A stretch of DNA of 64,000 bases from Arthrobacter sp. ERGS1:01 (GCF_001281315.1 NZ_CP012477.1:434001-498000), one strand, 5' to 3'. Positions 42,823 through 53,146 are shown, counted from the stretch's first letter. Notes: generated by a model from the sequence alone, not told the origin. Numbers and translations are program-made.

Positions 42823-44769
42823 ATGACTATCAACACCGCAACCGAAGCTTCAGTAGGCGTTTCGCATCCTCTTGATCAGTTGTCTCGTGCGGAGATTTCC
42901 CGGGCTGTGTCGATTTTGAAGGATGGTCCGGCCGGGGCGGAGACGTTCCGTTATATCAGTGTTGAGATGCGTGAGCCGTCGAAGGAGGACTTGCGGAACG
43001 GGACGGTGACTGAGCGTGAGGCGGACGCGGTCCTTATTGATCGGGCGGACGGGCGTGCGTATGAGGCGATCGTGAATCTTGATGCGGGGCTCGTGACCCG
43101 GTGGACGCAGTTGGCGGCCGGCATTCAGCCGCCCTTCATGCTGGATGAGTTTGCCGAGTGTGAGGAGAACTGTAAGAAGGACCCGCGCGTGGTCGAAGCC
43201 CTGAACGCTAGGGGTTTGACGGATCTGGATTTGGTGTGTTTCGAGCCGTGGTCGGTGGGTTGGTTCGGTGAGGATGCCGAGGGTCGGCGGCTGATGCGGG
43301 CCCTGGTGTTCGTCCGGCAGGATCCCGACGATAGCCCGTACGCGCACCCGATCGAGAACCTGGTGGTCATTTATGATCTGAGTTCGGGCACGGTGGCCCG
43401 GATCGAGGACAACGAGGTCATCCCGATCCCGGCAGCCTCCGGTAACTACCTGCCCAAGTATGTGGGCCCGGCCCGGACGGATCTGAAGCCGCTCTCGATC
43501 ACCCAGCCCGAGGGTGCCTCCTTCACCGTCACCGGCAACCACGTGACCTGGGCTGATTGGTCCTTCCGGGTCGGGTTCACCCCGCGTGAGGGCCTGGTGC
43601 TGCATCAGTTGCGGTTCCGGAACAAGGACACCGAACGTCCCGTGATCAACCGTGCCTCGCTGGCGGAGATGGTGGTCCCCTATGGTGACCCGGCCCCGGT
43701 GCAGGCGAAGAAGAACGCCTTTGATTCCGGGGAGTACAACATCGGTAACATGGCCAACTCCCTCAAGCTCGGTTGTGACTGCCTGGGTGAGATCCAGTAC
43801 TTCGACGGGATCACCACCGATAGCCACGGCAACCCGATGACGATCAAGAACGCGATCTGCATGCACGAAGAAGACGACAGCATCTTGTGGAAGCACTTCG
43901 ATTTCCGGGAGGGCACCGCCGAGGTTCGACGCAACCGTAAACTCGTCATCTCCTTCATCGCCACGGTCGCGAACTACGAGTACGCGTTCTACTGGCACCT
44001 GTTCCTCGATGGCAGCATCGAGTTCCTCGTCAAGGCCACCGGTATCCTTTCCACCGCCGCCCAGCACCCGGACCAGAAGACCCCGTATGGTCAGGCGTTG
44101 AACAACGACGGCCTCTACGCCCCCATCCACCAGCACCTCTTCAACGTGCGGATGGACTTTGAACTGGACGGGCTGCGGAACTCCGTCTACGAAGTCGACA
44201 CCGAAATCCCGGAAGACAACCCGACGCTGACGGCGTTCCGGGCCGTGGACCGGCTCCTGGAAACCGAACAACAAGCGATCCGTAAGGCCGACGTCGCCAA
44301 GCACCGCTTCTGGAAGGTCGTCAACCACGAGAGCAAGAACCTCGTCAACGAGCCCGTCGCGTACCGGTTGATCCCGACCAACGCGATCACCCTCGCCGCG
44401 GACGAACGCTCCCACGTGAGCCAGCGTGCCCAGTTCGCCCGCAACAACCTCTGGGTCACCCCCTACAACCGCGACGAACGCTTCCCGGCCGGGGAATACC
44501 CGAACCAGTCCACCGGCGGCGACGGCCTGCCCGAATGGACCAAAAACGACCGGAACATCGTCGATGAAGACCTCGTGGTCTGGTACACCTTCGGCATGCA
44601 CCACGTCGTACGCCTCGAAGACTGGCCCGTCATGCCCCGCCAGAACATCGGATTCATGCTCGAACCCCACGGCTTCTTCGACCAAAACCCCGCACTGAAC
44701 CTGCCCGACCTCACCCAGGCCGCCACAACAACCAATGAAAGCACCTGCTGCAGCGGACACGAACAATGA
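42823..44769 (+). CDS. Copper/topaquinone primary-amine oxidase, probably methylamine oxidase
   Basis: 648 residues from ATG 42823 (AAGGAG upstream); a longer frame from 42658 lacks support. It oxidises a primary amine to an aldehyde, ammonia and hydrogen peroxide. The topaquinone precursor is Tyr385 in ATVANYEYAF, copper ligands are His436 and His438 in PIHQHLFNVRMD and His594 in GMHHVVRLEDWP, and the catalytic base is Asp301 in NAFDSGEY. The gate position before it is Ala299, whereas Arthrobacter phenylethylamine oxidase has Tyr; I recall Ala at this site in a methylamine-preferring yeast enzyme. With hxlAB nearby, methylamine is the most likely substrate. Confidence 0.9.
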   Translation: MTINTATEASVGVSHPLDQLSRAEISRAVSILKDGPAGAETFRYISVEMREPSKEDLRNGTVTEREADAVLIDRADGRAYEAIVNLDAGLVTRWTQLAAGIQPPFMLDEFAECEENCKKDPRVVEALNARGLTDLDLVCFEPWSVGWFGEDAEGRRLMRALVFVRQDPDDSPYAHPIENLVVIYDLSSGTVARIEDNEVIPIPAASGNYLPKYVGPARTDLKPLSITQPEGASFTVTGNHVTWADWSFRVGFTPREGLVLHQLRFRNKDTERPVINRASLAEMVVPYGDPAPVQAKKNAFDSGEYNIGNMANSLKLGCDCLGEIQYFDGITTDSHGNPMTIKNAICMHEEDDSILWKHFDFREGTAEVRRNRKLVISFIATVANYEYAFYWHLFLDGSIEFLVKATGILSTAAQHPDQKTPYGQALNNDGLYAPIHQHLFNVRMDFELDGLRNSVYEVDTEIPEDNPTLTAFRAVDRLLETEQQAIRKADVAKHRFWKVVNHESKNLVNEPVAYRLIPTNAITLAADERSHVSQRAQFARNNLWVTPYNRDERFPAGEYPNQSTGGDGLPEWTKNDRNIVDEDLVVWYTFGMHHVVRLEDWPVMPRQNIGFMLEPHGFFDQNPALNLPDLTQAATTTNESTCCSGHEQ

Positions 44770-46445
44770 GCCGTAAAGGCATCGTGGGGAATGCGAAACA
44801 CACGGCAAGTTCCGGGGCTGCCAAGCCCCGTACCCAACCGGGTAGTTTGAAGCCCAACAGCCTGGGGCTGTGGGATGTGGTTTTCATGGCCGTCGCGACG
44901 TCCGCGCCGATCACGGTCATGAGCGGCAATGTCCCGTTTTCGGTCGGTTACGGCGTGGGAACGGGAACTCCGGCAACATACATTTGGGCGACGGTGATCC
45001 TGTCGATCTTTGCGATCGCCTACGTCACCATGGCCCGTTATGTGACATCGACGGCCGCGTTCTACGGTTTTATCTCCCGCGGTTTGGGACGCGTGTTCGG
45101 CCTGGGGACCGGTTATATGGTCACCTTTGGCTACATTGTTTTTGAAGCCAGCATCATCGGCATCTTCTCCTACTTCGGGGAGCTGGCCTTCAAGGAACAA
45201 TTGGGACTGAACGTCTCATGGATTGTTTTCGCGGTGGGCGGTCTCCTGCTTATCGGGCTGCTGACCTACTTTGAAATCAGTCTGGCCGCGAAGATCCTGG
45301 CCGTATTGCTGGCCACCGAGATCGCGATTCTGGCAGTCATGGCCTTCGGCGTCCTCTTCCATGGAGGCGGACCCGACGGACTGATGCCGGAGACGCTGAA
45401 CCCGGTCAATGCATTCAAACCCAATGGGTTGCTGGTGGCTTCGGCCGGCCTGGCCATGTTCATCGCTTTCTGGTCCTGGACCGGATTCGAATCGACGGTC
45501 ATGTATGGCGAGGAATCCAAGAATCCGAAGAAGATCATCCCGATCGCCACCATGATCGCGGTGACCGGCGTGGGCGTCTTCTACACCTTCGTCTCCTGGA
45601 TGTCGGTTGCCGGTAATGGTGCCAAGGGTGCAATTGCCTTGGCACAGAGCGCCAATCCGCTGGACATGTTCTTCCACCCCACGGACGTCTTTGTCGGCCA
45701 CGGGTGGGTCCTGGTCATGCAGTGGCTGATGATGAGTGGATCCTTCGCCTGTGCGATGGCTTTCCACAACGCCGCATCACGGTACATGTACGCGCTGGGA
45801 AGGGAAGGAATCCTGCCCGGTGTGCTTGGCAAGACCCACAAGAAGCACGGGTCTCCGTTCATCGCATCGTACGTTCAGACAACTGTCGCCATCGGCTGGG
45901 TCGTCGGGTTCTGGCTCCTGCACAAGGATCCGTACCTGGATGTCTTCGTCCTCCTGGCAGTGCTCGGGACGTTCTCGCTCCTGATTGTCCAGACCATCAC
46001 GATGGCCGCGGTATTCAACTACTTCCGTCATCACCATCCGGAAGAGAATGTGTGGCGCACCAAGGTCGCCCCCATACTCGGCGGGGTGGGGATGTTGGGA
46101 GTGGTGATCCTGATGGCCATGAACCTGGATACGGCGGCAGGGCCGGCAGCATCGTCCCTGCTCTTCAAGCTCATCCCGTACATCGCGGCAGCACTCTTCC
46201 TCACCGGCGCCGGCCAGGCGCTCTACCTGAAGAAGACCAACCCGCTCAAGTACGAGACCATCGGCCACGTGGTCCTCGCCGAGGACTCCCACGGCCTGGT
46301 CCTGAGCGAGGAAGATCCGGAGCCGGTACCCGCGATCGACTTCGCCCTCATCAGGGACCTGGAGCTTGAACCCAAGAGCGATCTCGATCTCGAACTTGAA
46401 CTCGAGCTCACCTTGGAAGACGAACGCGAGCTGGATAAGGACTAG
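44766..46445 (+). CDS. APC-family permease coupled to the amine oxidase, with acidic tail
   Basis: 559 residues. The start overlaps the oxidase stop (ATGA). A polar N-terminal ~30 residues is followed by twelve membrane helices: LGLWDVVFMAVATSAPITVM, TAAFYGFISRGLGRVFGLGT, FWSWTGFESTVMYGEESKNP, NAASRYMYALGREGILPGVL. The last ~45 residues are unusual: a Leu/Glu/Asp repeat (DLELEPKSDLDLELELELTL) on the cytoplasmic side. It is probably the importer of the amine that the oxidase uses. Confidence 0.88.
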   Translation: MSRKGIVGNAKHTASSGAAKPRTQPGSLKPNSLGLWDVVFMAVATSAPITVMSGNVPFSVGYGVGTGTPATYIWATVILSIFAIAYVTMARYVTSTAAFYGFISRGLGRVFGLGTGYMVTFGYIVFEASIIGIFSYFGELAFKEQLGLNVSWIVFAVGGLLLIGLLTYFEISLAAKILAVLLATEIAILAVMAFGVLFHGGGPDGLMPETLNPVNAFKPNGLLVASAGLAMFIAFWSWTGFESTVMYGEESKNPKKIIPIATMIAVTGVGVFYTFVSWMSVAGNGAKGAIALAQSANPLDMFFHPTDVFVGHGWVLVMQWLMMSGSFACAMAFHNAASRYMYALGREGILPGVLGKTHKKHGSPFIASYVQTTVAIGWVVGFWLLHKDPYLDVFVLLAVLGTFSLLIVQTITMAAVFNYFRHHHPEENVWRTKVAPILGGVGMLGVVILMAMNLDTAAGPAASSLLFKLIPYIAAALFLTGAGQALYLKKTNPLKYETIGHVVLAEDSHGLVLSEEDPEPVPAIDFALIRDLELEPKSDLDLELELELTLEDERELDKD

Positions 46446-46524
46446 CTCCAAACAGATGGTCCCCGGTGCGGTTGGCAGCCGCACCGGGGAACAGCTGTAC
46501 CCACCCCGAACCTTTAGTGAGAGT

Positions 46525-47208
46525 GTGAATCGCGTGTTTAGTATCCCCGCAGTTACCTGGACCCTCACGGCCGTCCTGCTGTTGAGTGGAAGCTACCATT
46601 TCATGGCGGCAGCTAGGGCCCACCGACTCACGGACCGGGTCAACAACGGCCTCCACGCCCTCATGACCGTCCTGATGGCAGCCATGTTGTGGAACCTCGC
46701 GCCGTCGACCATGCTGGTCCAAATCGCAGTCCTGGGCGCCGCGGCACTGTGGTTTGTCATTCAGGCGGTTGCCCGGCCGGAATTCAAACTTCTCTGCGCG
46801 GGCAGCCAGGGCCGGCTCAAGTGCGTCTATCACAGCCTCACCATGGCCGCCGCCGCCGTCATGGTCGCAATGATGGGCCACGTGACCACCGGCAGCCACG
46901 GGACTGCGCCGATGGACGGAATGTCGATGAGCGGCATGTCGATGGGACATGACCACCATGCGATGGCAGCCGCAGCCCAAAGCACTGTCGCGGTAACATC
47001 CAGCCATTCGCCCGGGCTGGCGATCCTGTTGACGGTATTCTTCGGAACCGCGGCAGTGATTTTCATGATCCTCCTGCTGCGCTTCCGGGCAGCAAAGACT
47101 GCGCACCGCCACCACGGGACTCCGCGACGAACGTTTGGCGCGGATCACGGACTCGAAGCCATCGGGGCCGCCGTCATGGCCCTGATGTTTGCCACCATGG
47201 TGGCCTAA
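46525..47208 (+). CDS. DUF5134-type membrane protein with Met/His-rich loop
   Basis: 227 residues from GTG 46525; GTG 46534 is an alternative. Five or six helices ([60 protein letters not shown]). A loop [18 protein letters not shown] lies between helices 4 and 5, and His-rich HRHHG and a C-terminal helix follow. The architecture resembles actinobacterial DUF5134 proteins. Met/His clusters of this sort bind Cu(I)/Cu(II). Placed next to a copper enzyme gene, it is a plausible copper-supply or tolerance factor, which is inference. Confidence 0.75.
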   Translation: MNRVFSIPAVTWTLTAVLLLSGSYHFMAAARAHRLTDRVNNGLHALMTVLMAAMLWNLAPSTMLVQIAVLGAAALWFVIQAVARPEFKLLCAGSQGRLKCVYHSLTMAAAAVMVAMMGHVTTGSHGTAPMDGMSMSGMSMGHDHHAMAAAAQSTVAVTSSHSPGLAILLTVFFGTAAVIFMILLLRFRAAKTAHRHHGTPRRTFGADHGLEAIGAAVMALMFATMVA

Positions 47209-47311
47209 TTCCCGTTCATCCCCGCCCATACTTTCGGGGACCGTGTGGACAGCGTCGTCCTGCCGGTTCCCGCCGAGCACCCATTGTAGCCGCCATCGAA
47301 AGGCAAATATC

Positions 47312-47989
47312 ATGTCTGCAACACCCCTGAAGTGCTGTATCAATCCCAGTATCCTGTCCGCTGATTTTGTGAATCTTGAGGCTGAGCTGGCCCGGATCGC
47401 CAACGCCGATGCCGTGCATGTGGATGTCATGGACAACCATTTCGTGCCGAACCTGACCATTGGTTTGCCGGTGGTGGAACGGTTGCAGGCGGTCAGCCCG
47501 GTGCCGTTGGACGCGCACCTGATGATTGCCGAGGTTGACCGGTGGGCGCCGGCCTATGCCGATGCCGGGTTGGCGTCGGTGACGTTCCATGTGGAGGCGT
47601 CCAATGCGCCGATCAAGCTGGCCCGGGAATTGCGGGCCCGGGGGGCGAAGGCGGGGATGGCGTTGCGTCCGGCGACCCCGGTGGAACCGTATTTGGACAT
47701 GCTGAGCGAACTGGACATGTTGTTGATCATGACGGTGGAGCCCGGTTTTGGCGGGCAGTCGTTCCTGGATGTGACGTTGCCCAAGATCCGCCGGGCCCGG
47801 GCCGCGATCGAGGGCTCCGGGGTCAATGTGGCGATCCAGGTCGACGGCGGCATCACGGAGGAGACCATCTCCCGGGCCGCGGAGGCCGGCGCCAACGTCT
47901 TCGTGGCCGGCTCCGCCGTCTACGGGAAGGCCTCACCCGAGGAAGCCATCGAAACACTCCGCGCTCACGGCCAGTTCGCGTTCGTCTAA
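47312..47989 (+). CDS. rpe: Ribulose-phosphate 3-epimerase
   Basis: 225 residues from ATG 47312. TIM barrel with [40 protein letters not shown] (metal Asp/His), [40 protein letters not shown] and [20 protein letters not shown]. It interconverts ribulose and xylulose 5-phosphates, feeding the carbon rearrangements that regenerate the formaldehyde acceptor. It follows the copper protein in the same direction and precedes rpiB. Confidence 0.95.
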   Translation: MSATPLKCCINPSILSADFVNLEAELARIANADAVHVDVMDNHFVPNLTIGLPVVERLQAVSPVPLDAHLMIAEVDRWAPAYADAGLASVTFHVEASNAPIKLARELRARGAKAGMALRPATPVEPYLDMLSELDMLLIMTVEPGFGGQSFLDVTLPKIRRARAAIEGSGVNVAIQVDGGITEETISRAAEAGANVFVAGSAVYGKASPEEAIETLRAHGQFAFV

Positions 47990-48033
47990 ACACCCAGCAG
48001 CAACCCCACTCCCAACAACTCGAAGGACCACTC

Positions 48034-48504
48034 ATGCGCGTTCACATTGGAACCGACCACGCCGGCATGGAGCTTAGCGCCCACCTCATCACGGCATTGA
48101 CAGCAAGCGGCTACGAGATGATCGACCACGGGCCGCAGGCCTACGATGCCGAGGACGATTACCCGTCGTTCTGCATCAACGCGGCCCTGGCGGTCGTGGC
48201 GGACCAGGAAGCCGGCGTGGATGCGCTGGGCATCGTTTTGGGTGGTTCGGGCAATGGTGAGCAGATTGCCGCGAACAAGGTCAAGGGTGTCCGTGCGGCG
48301 CTGGCGTGGAATCTGGATACGGCCAAGCTGGCCCGCGAGCACAACAACGCCAACGTGGTGGCCGTGGGCGGCCGCCAGCACAGCGTTGAGGAGGCCACGG
48401 AGCTGATCGAGGCGTTCCTGGCGGAGCCGTTCAGCGACGCTGAACGCCATGTGCGCCGCATCGGCAAGATCGGCACCTTCGAGACCACCGGCGTCGTCGG
48501 ATAG
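48034..48504 (+). CDS. rpiB: Ribose-5-phosphate isomerase B
   Basis: 156 residues from ATG 48034 with GAAGGA upstream. RpiB features are MRVHIGTDHAGMELSAHLIT, a GIVLGGSGNGEQIAANKVKG loop (Ser in place of the catalytic Cys, as in actinobacterial RpiB) and NVVAVGGRQHSVEEATELIE. It interconverts ribose and ribulose 5-phosphates. It is the last gene before a terminator, so the oxidase-permease-copper-rpe-rpiB set forms one plus-strand unit. Confidence 0.95.
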   Translation: MRVHIGTDHAGMELSAHLITALTASGYEMIDHGPQAYDAEDDYPSFCINAALAVVADQEAGVDALGIVLGGSGNGEQIAANKVKGVRAALAWNLDTAKLAREHNNANVVAVGGRQHSVEEATELIEAFLAEPFSDAERHVRRIGKIGTFETTGVVG

Positions 48505-48526
48505 CTTGAAGCATCGCTTCACCAAA

Positions 48527-48570
48527 AAAGGACGAGGGACCACGCTTGCCGGCGTGGCCCCTCGTCCTTT
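48527..48570. terminator. Terminator hairpin after rpiB
   Basis: Arms 48527-48545 and 48552-48570 pair over 19 positions with one A-C mismatch around a six-base loop. The arms begin with AAA and end with TTT (GTCCTTT). It ends the rpiB transcript and is near-symmetric. Confidence 0.8.
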
Positions 48571-48573
48571 CCG

Positions 48574-48620
48574 TCTGCGCCGGCCAAAAACTGCGCCGGC
48601 CAAAACTGCGCCGGCGCAGA
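48574..48620. repeat. Triple CTGCGCCGGC repeat with inverted ends
   Basis: CTGCGCCGGCC/G occurs at 48575, 48591 and 48606, separated by four or five A residues. The outer ends TCTGCGCCGGC and GCCGGCGCAGA can pair into a second hairpin. It sits just beyond the gnd stop and likely serves as its terminator. Confidence 0.55.
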
Positions 48621-48634
48621 CGCCCACGGGGCGG

Positions 48635-49519
48635 TTACGTGGCGGGACGGGTGGCGTGCCCGCCAAACTGCTGGCGGAGGGCCGACACCATTTTCATGGC
48701 GGGGGAGTTGTCCTCGCGGGAGGCAAAGCGGGCGAACAGGGCTGCGGTGATGGCGGGGGTCGGCACGGCGTTCGCGATGGCCTCCTCGACGGTCCAGCGT
48801 CCTTCGCCGGAGTCTTCGACATAGTCATCGATCGATGCCAGGCCGGGATCCTCGTCCAGGGCCTTCACCATGAGGTCAAGCAGCCAGGACCGAACCACGG
48901 TGCCTTTTTGCCAGGCCCGGAACGTGCCGGGCAGGTCGGTCACGATGTCCTTCGCGGCCAGCAGCTCATAGCCTTCGGCATAGGACTGCATCAAACCATA
49001 CTCGATCCCGTTGTGGACCATCTTGGCGTAGTGCCCCGCACCGACGCCGCCCACATGGACAAAACTGTCCGCCCGATCACCCTCGGGGCGGAGCGCATCA
49101 AAAACAGGCAGGGCGCGCTGGATGTCCGTGGCGTCTCCTCCGGCCATCAGGCCATATCCGTTCGCCAGGCCCCAAACGCCGCCGGAAACGCCGCAGTCCG
49201 CGAACCGGATGCCGTTGACGGACAACAGTGCGGCGTGCTTCTGGTCTTCGGTGAAACGGGAATTGCCGCCATCGATGACCAGGTCTCCCCGGTCAAGCTT
49301 GGCCGCAAGTTCGCCAATGACGGCGTCGGTGACCTCGCCGGCCGGGACCATCACCCAAATCAGCCGCGGCGCCGGGACGGCCGCCAGCAGTTCATCGACG
49401 GACCCCACGTCGCTCACGTCGGGGCTGCGGTCGTAACCGGTGACGTCGATCCCTCCCTTGCGCAGGCGTTCGCGCATGTTGAAACCCATTTTGCCGAGGC
49501 CTATCAATCCAATGTGCAC
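48635..49519 (-). CDS. gnd: 6-phosphogluconate dehydrogenase, short (decarboxylating) type
   Basis: 294 residues, the short-chain Gnd type rather than the ~470-residue form. Cofactor motif GLIGLGKMGFNMRERL, substrate motif DCGVSGGVWGLANGYGLMAG and GHYAKMVHNGIEYGLMQSYA with the catalytic Lys. An Asp follows beta 2 (GYDRSPD), which suggests NAD preference over NADP. It oxidises 6-phosphogluconate to ribulose 5-phosphate and CO2, returning the acceptor for HxlA. It follows tal on the minus strand with a hairpin between. Confidence 0.93.
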   Translation of the reverse strand: MHIGLIGLGKMGFNMRERLRKGGIDVTGYDRSPDVSDVGSVDELLAAVPAPRLIWVMVPAGEVTDAVIGELAAKLDRGDLVIDGGNSRFTEDQKHAALLSVNGIRFADCGVSGGVWGLANGYGLMAGGDATDIQRALPVFDALRPEGDRADSFVHVGGVGAGHYAKMVHNGIEYGLMQSYAEGYELLAAKDIVTDLPGTFRAWQKGTVVRSWLLDLMVKALDEDPGLASIDDYVEDSGEGRWTVEEAIANAVPTPAITAALFARFASREDNSPAMKMVSALRQQFGGHATRPAT

Positions 49520-49551
49520 GGTGAATACTCTTTTCTGCGCCGGTTGAACAG

Positions 49552-49588
49552 GACGGGCATGACCAGATGATTCCTGGTCATGCCCGTC
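49552..49588. terminator. Hairpin between tal and gnd
   Basis: A perfect 15-bp stem GACGGGCATGACCAG (49552-49566) with 49574-49588 around a seven-base loop. It lies between the tal stop and the gnd start. It may reduce read-through from tkt-tal into gnd; no T-run is present. Confidence 0.55.
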
Positions 49589-49655
49589 AGTGCCAGCCGG
49601 CGCTGTAATGGTGGTGGTTTGCCGGGGAAATGCGAAGAACGTCCTTGCCTGTGGT

Positions 49656-50822
49656 TTAGGCTGCGTTGCGTGCGGTGGTGAGGGCGGTGTTGATGTCGGT
49701 GAGGAGTTCTTTCCAGCTGGTGACGAATTTTTGTAGGCCTTCGGTTTCGAGTTGTTCGACGATGGTGTCGTAGGAGATGCCCTGGTCTTCGAGGGCGTCC
49801 AGGATGGTGGCGGCTTCTTGGTAGTGGCCGGTGATGGTGTCGCCGGTGATGGTGGCGTGGTGGTAGGTGGCGTCGAGGGTTTTTTCGGGCATGGTGTTCA
49901 CGACGCCGGGGGCGGCGAGTTCGGTGACGTAGAGGGTGTCGGGGTAGGTGGGGTCTTTGACGCCGGTGGAGGCCCAGAGGGGGCGTTGGGGGCGGGCGCC
50001 GGCGGCGGCGAGAACGGCCCAGCGTTCGGTGCTGAAGAGTTCTTCGTAGAGTTGGTAGGCCAGGCGGGCGTTGGCGAGACCGGCTTGGCCTTTGAGGGCG
50101 CGGGCTTCGTTGGTGCCGAGGGTCTCGAGGCGGTGGTCGATTTCGGTGTCGACGCGGGAGACGAAGAAGGAGGCGACGGAGTGGATCGTGGTCAGGTCGT
50201 GGCCGTTGTCCTTGGCTAGTTTCAGGCCGGCTTGGAAGGCGTTGATGACGGCGCTGTAGCGTTCCAGGGAGAAGATCAGGGTTACGTTGACACTGATCCC
50301 GGCGCCCAGGGTCGCGGTAATCGCGGCCAGGCCTTCCAGGGTGGCCGGGATCTTGATCAGCACGTTGGCTTTGTTGACCTTCTTGTACAGTGCCTTGGCT
50401 TCGGTGATCGTGGCTTCGGTGTCCCAGGCCAGGCGTGGGTCGACTTCGATACTGACCCGCCCGTCCACACCGTTAGTGGCCGTGTAGAGCGGGGCGAAGA
50501 GATCGCAGGCGTCGGCGACGTCGGCGGTGGTGATCTCAAAGATCGTTTCTTCGACGCTGGCGCCCTGGGCGGCCAGGGCGGTGATCTTTTCCTGGTAGTC
50601 GGTGCCGGAGGTGATCGCGGCCTGGAAGATCGAGGGGTTGGTGGTGACCCCGACGACGTTCTTCTCGGTGATGAGGCGTTGGAGGCTGCCGCTGCTGAGC
50701 CGGGCCCGGGAGAGATCATCGAGCCAGATCGACACCCCGACCGCAGAAAGCAGCGCAGTCGGAGTCTCGGTTGTGGTCGGGGTTGTGGTGGGGGTTGGGG
50801 TGGAGGTGGTGGTGGTGGTCAT
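49656..50822 (-). CDS. tal: Transaldolase
   Basis: 388 residues from ATG 50822 (GAAGGAAG upstream). An odd N-terminus ([20 protein letters not shown], almost all Thr/Pro) precedes the barrel. Catalytic landmarks are [25 protein letters not shown], and [12 protein letters not shown] with the Schiff-base lysine. It transfers dihydroxyacetone units between sugar phosphates in the non-oxidative branch. It lies downstream of tkt, from which it is separated by a 146-base region containing a strong hairpin. Confidence 0.95.
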   Translation of the reverse strand: MTTTTTSTPTPTTTPTTTETPTALLSAVGVSIWLDDLSRARLSSGSLQRLITEKNVVGVTTNPSIFQAAITSGTDYQEKITALAAQGASVEETIFEITTADVADACDLFAPLYTATNGVDGRVSIEVDPRLAWDTEATITEAKALYKKVNKANVLIKIPATLEGLAAITATLGAGISVNVTLIFSLERYSAVINAFQAGLKLAKDNGHDLTTIHSVASFFVSRVDTEIDHRLETLGTNEARALKGQAGLANARLAYQLYEELFSTERWAVLAAAGARPQRPLWASTGVKDPTYPDTLYVTELAAPGVVNTMPEKTLDATYHHATITGDTITGHYQEAATILDALEDQGISYDTIVEQLETEGLQKFVTSWKELLTDINTALTTARNAA

Positions 50823-50872
50823 GGCGGTTTCTTCCTTCAAAAAGGGGAGGGGTGCGTGGAGGGGGTGGGGGT

Positions 50873-50934
50873 GCGGCCGGCACCATGGACCTCCCCCCAA
50901 AAAGGTTGGGGGAGTGGTCCGTGGTGCCGGCCGC
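50873..50934. terminator. Long hairpin between tkt and tal
   Basis: GCGGCCGGCACCA (50873-50885) pairs with TGGTGCCGGCCGC (50922-50934), with an inner CTCCCCC/GGGGGAG stem. It follows the tkt stop and precedes tal. Because the genes point the same way, attenuation or mRNA processing is more likely than full termination. Confidence 0.6.
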
Positions 50935-50968
50935 GTGTTGCTGGGTGTTGCTGGGTGCTGGGGGGTGG

Positions 50969-53146
50969 TTAGTTGGTGTTTGCTGTGGTGAGGGTGTTTT
51001 TCGCGGCGGTGGTGACGGCGTGGGTGGTGATGCCGAATTCCTGGAAGAGGCGCTTGTAGTCCGCGGAGGCACCGAAGTGTTCCAGGGAGATGGACTGGCC
51101 GGTGTCGCCGACGAATTCCTTCCAGCCCAGGGCCAGGCCGGCTTCGACGGAGACCCGGGCTGTGACGGCGGCCGGGAGTACGGACTCCTTGTAGGCGGGG
51201 GTCTGCTGGTTGAACCATTCCACGCAGGGCATGGAGATGACCCGGGTCGCGATGCCCTCGCCCTGGAGTTGCTGGCGGGCCTCGATGGCGAGTTGGACTT
51301 CGGAGCCGGTCGCGATCAGGAGCACCTGCGCCGGGACCGTGACCCCGTCCCTCGAGGCTTCGGCCAACACGTACCCGCCACGGGCGACGCCGGCGGTGGA
51401 GGCGAAGGTGTCACCGGTGGCCGGGCCGGTGCCGCGGGGGTAGGTGGGGACGTTTTGGCGGGTCAGGATGATCCCGGCCGGGTTGTCCTGGTTGCCCAGG
51501 ATGGTTCTCCAGGCGGCGGCGACTTCGTTCGCGTCCCCGGGACGGACAACGTCCAGGCCCGGGATCGCCCGCAGGGTCGCGAGTTGCTCCACGGGCTGGT
51601 GGGTGGGCCCGTCCTCACCCAAACCGATCGAGTCATGCGACCACACATAGATCGACGGGACCCCCATCAACGCGGAGAGGCGGATCGCGGGGCGCTGGTA
51701 ATCGCTGAAGATCAGGAACGTGCCCGAGAACGCCCGGGTCGGACCCCCCAGGTGGATGCCGTTGACGATGGAAGCGGCGGCGTGTTCCCGGATGCCGAAG
51801 TGCAGCACCCGCCCGTACGGGTTGCCCTTCCACGCGTCCGTGGAACGCGAGGCCGGGATGAAGGAGGGGGAATTTTCGATGGTGGTGTTGTTGGATTCGG
51901 CCAGGTCGCAGGACCCGCCCCAGAGTTCGGGCAGGACGGGCCCGAGTGCGTTGAGGACCTTCCCGGACGCCGCCCGCGTCGAGACATCCGTGCCCGCTTC
52001 GAAGACCGGCAGCACCGTATCGAGGTTGGCGGGGAGTTCCTTGGCTTCGATGCGCGCCAACAACGCCGCGTTTTCCGGATGCGCCTCCTGCCAGGCCTGG
52101 AACGCGGTGTTCCAGGCGGTGTGGGTGGCGGCACCCCGGGCGGCCACGGCACGGGCATGCGCCACCACGGCCGGGTCAACCTCGAAGGACTGGGCCGGGT
52201 CGAAGCCGAGCACGGTCTTCAACGCGGCGACTTCCTCGGCGCCCAGGGCGGAGCCGTGGATTTTGCCGCTGTTCTGCTTCTTCGGGGCCGGGTAGCCGAT
52301 GATGGTCCGCAGCGAAATGATCGAGGGCCGGGTCGTGTCGGCCTTCGCCGCAACCAGGGCCGCATGAAGGGCCCGGACGTCCTCGACATACTCGCCCGTG
52401 CGGGTCCAGTCCACGCGTTGGGTGTGCCAGCCATAGGAGGCGTACCGGGTCAGGACGTCCTCGGTGAAAGCAATATCGGTATCGTCCTCGATGGAGATAT
52501 GGTTCTCGTCGTAGACCACCACCAAATTGCCCAACTCCTGATGCCCGGCCAAGGAGGACGCCTCACTGGTGACGCCTTCTTGGAGGTCACCATCGGAGGC
52601 AATCACCCAGATCGTATGATCAAAGGGGCTCGTGCCCGGGGCCGCGTCGGGGTCCATGAGGCCGCGCATGCGCCGCTGGGAATACGCGAACCCGACCGCG
52701 GACGCCAGGCCCTGCCCCAACGGGCCCGTCGTGATCTCCACCCCCGGGGTGTGCTTGTATTCCGGATGCCCCGGCGTCAACGACCCCCACGTCCGCAACG
52801 CCTGCAAATCCTCCAGTTCCAGGCCGTAACCGGAAAGGAACAGCTGAATGTACAAGGTCAGGGAGGAATGCCCGGGAGAAAGAATAAACCGGTCCCGCCC
52901 CGTCCACTCCGGCACGGCCGGATCATGACGAATCACCTGCTGAAAAAGCAGATACGCCGCCGGAGCCAACGACATGGCCGTCCCGGGGTGGCCGTTACCG
53001 ACCTTCTCCACCGCATCCGCGGCCAACACCCGGGCCGTATCCACCGCCCGCCGATCAAGCTCCGTCCAGGAAAACGGGGCCAACCCCGACCCGGGAACGG
53101 AAACAGCAGGAATGGATGGTGAAAGTACCGCAGTCGTTGGATTCAC
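50969..53146 (-). CDS. tkt: Transketolase
   Basis: 725 residues from GTG 53146 ([20 protein letters not shown]). It contains [20 protein letters not shown], the thiamine-diphosphate fold [40 protein letters not shown] and a C-terminal domain. It transfers two-carbon units from ketoses to aldoses using thiamine diphosphate. With Rpe, RpiB and Tal it regenerates ribulose 5-phosphate. The conserved promoter block lies upstream (53211-53280), as for hxlB. Confidence 0.97.
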   Translation of the reverse strand: MNPTTAVLSPSIPAVSVPGSGLAPFSWTELDRRAVDTARVLAADAVEKVGNGHPGTAMSLAPAAYLLFQQVIRHDPAVPEWTGRDRFILSPGHSSLTLYIQLFLSGYGLELEDLQALRTWGSLTPGHPEYKHTPGVEITTGPLGQGLASAVGFAYSQRRMRGLMDPDAAPGTSPFDHTIWVIASDGDLQEGVTSEASSLAGHQELGNLVVVYDENHISIEDDTDIAFTEDVLTRYASYGWHTQRVDWTRTGEYVEDVRALHAALVAAKADTTRPSIISLRTIIGYPAPKKQNSGKIHGSALGAEEVAALKTVLGFDPAQSFEVDPAVVAHARAVAARGAATHTAWNTAFQAWQEAHPENAALLARIEAKELPANLDTVLPVFEAGTDVSTRAASGKVLNALGPVLPELWGGSCDLAESNNTTIENSPSFIPASRSTDAWKGNPYGRVLHFGIREHAAASIVNGIHLGGPTRAFSGTFLIFSDYQRPAIRLSALMGVPSIYVWSHDSIGLGEDGPTHQPVEQLATLRAIPGLDVVRPGDANEVAAAWRTILGNQDNPAGIILTRQNVPTYPRGTGPATGDTFASTAGVARGGYVLAEASRDGVTVPAQVLLIATGSEVQLAIEARQQLQGEGIATRVISMPCVEWFNQQTPAYKESVLPAAVTARVSVEAGLALGWKEFVGDTGQSISLEHFGASADYKRLFQEFGITTHAVTTAAKNTLTTANTN

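Noticed and set aside
42850..44808. Long antisense frame across the amine oxidase
   Set aside because: All catalytic motifs are on the plus strand. The antisense product is Val/Gly/Arg-rich and lacks domains.
48574..48620. Possible CRISPR-like short repeats
   Set aside because: Units are only ten bases with four- or five-base A spacers and form a hairpin, so this is a terminator-like sequence.
50771..53122. Long plus-strand frame opposite tkt and tal
   Set aside because: Gly/Arg-rich shadow; both real genes are clear on the minus strand.
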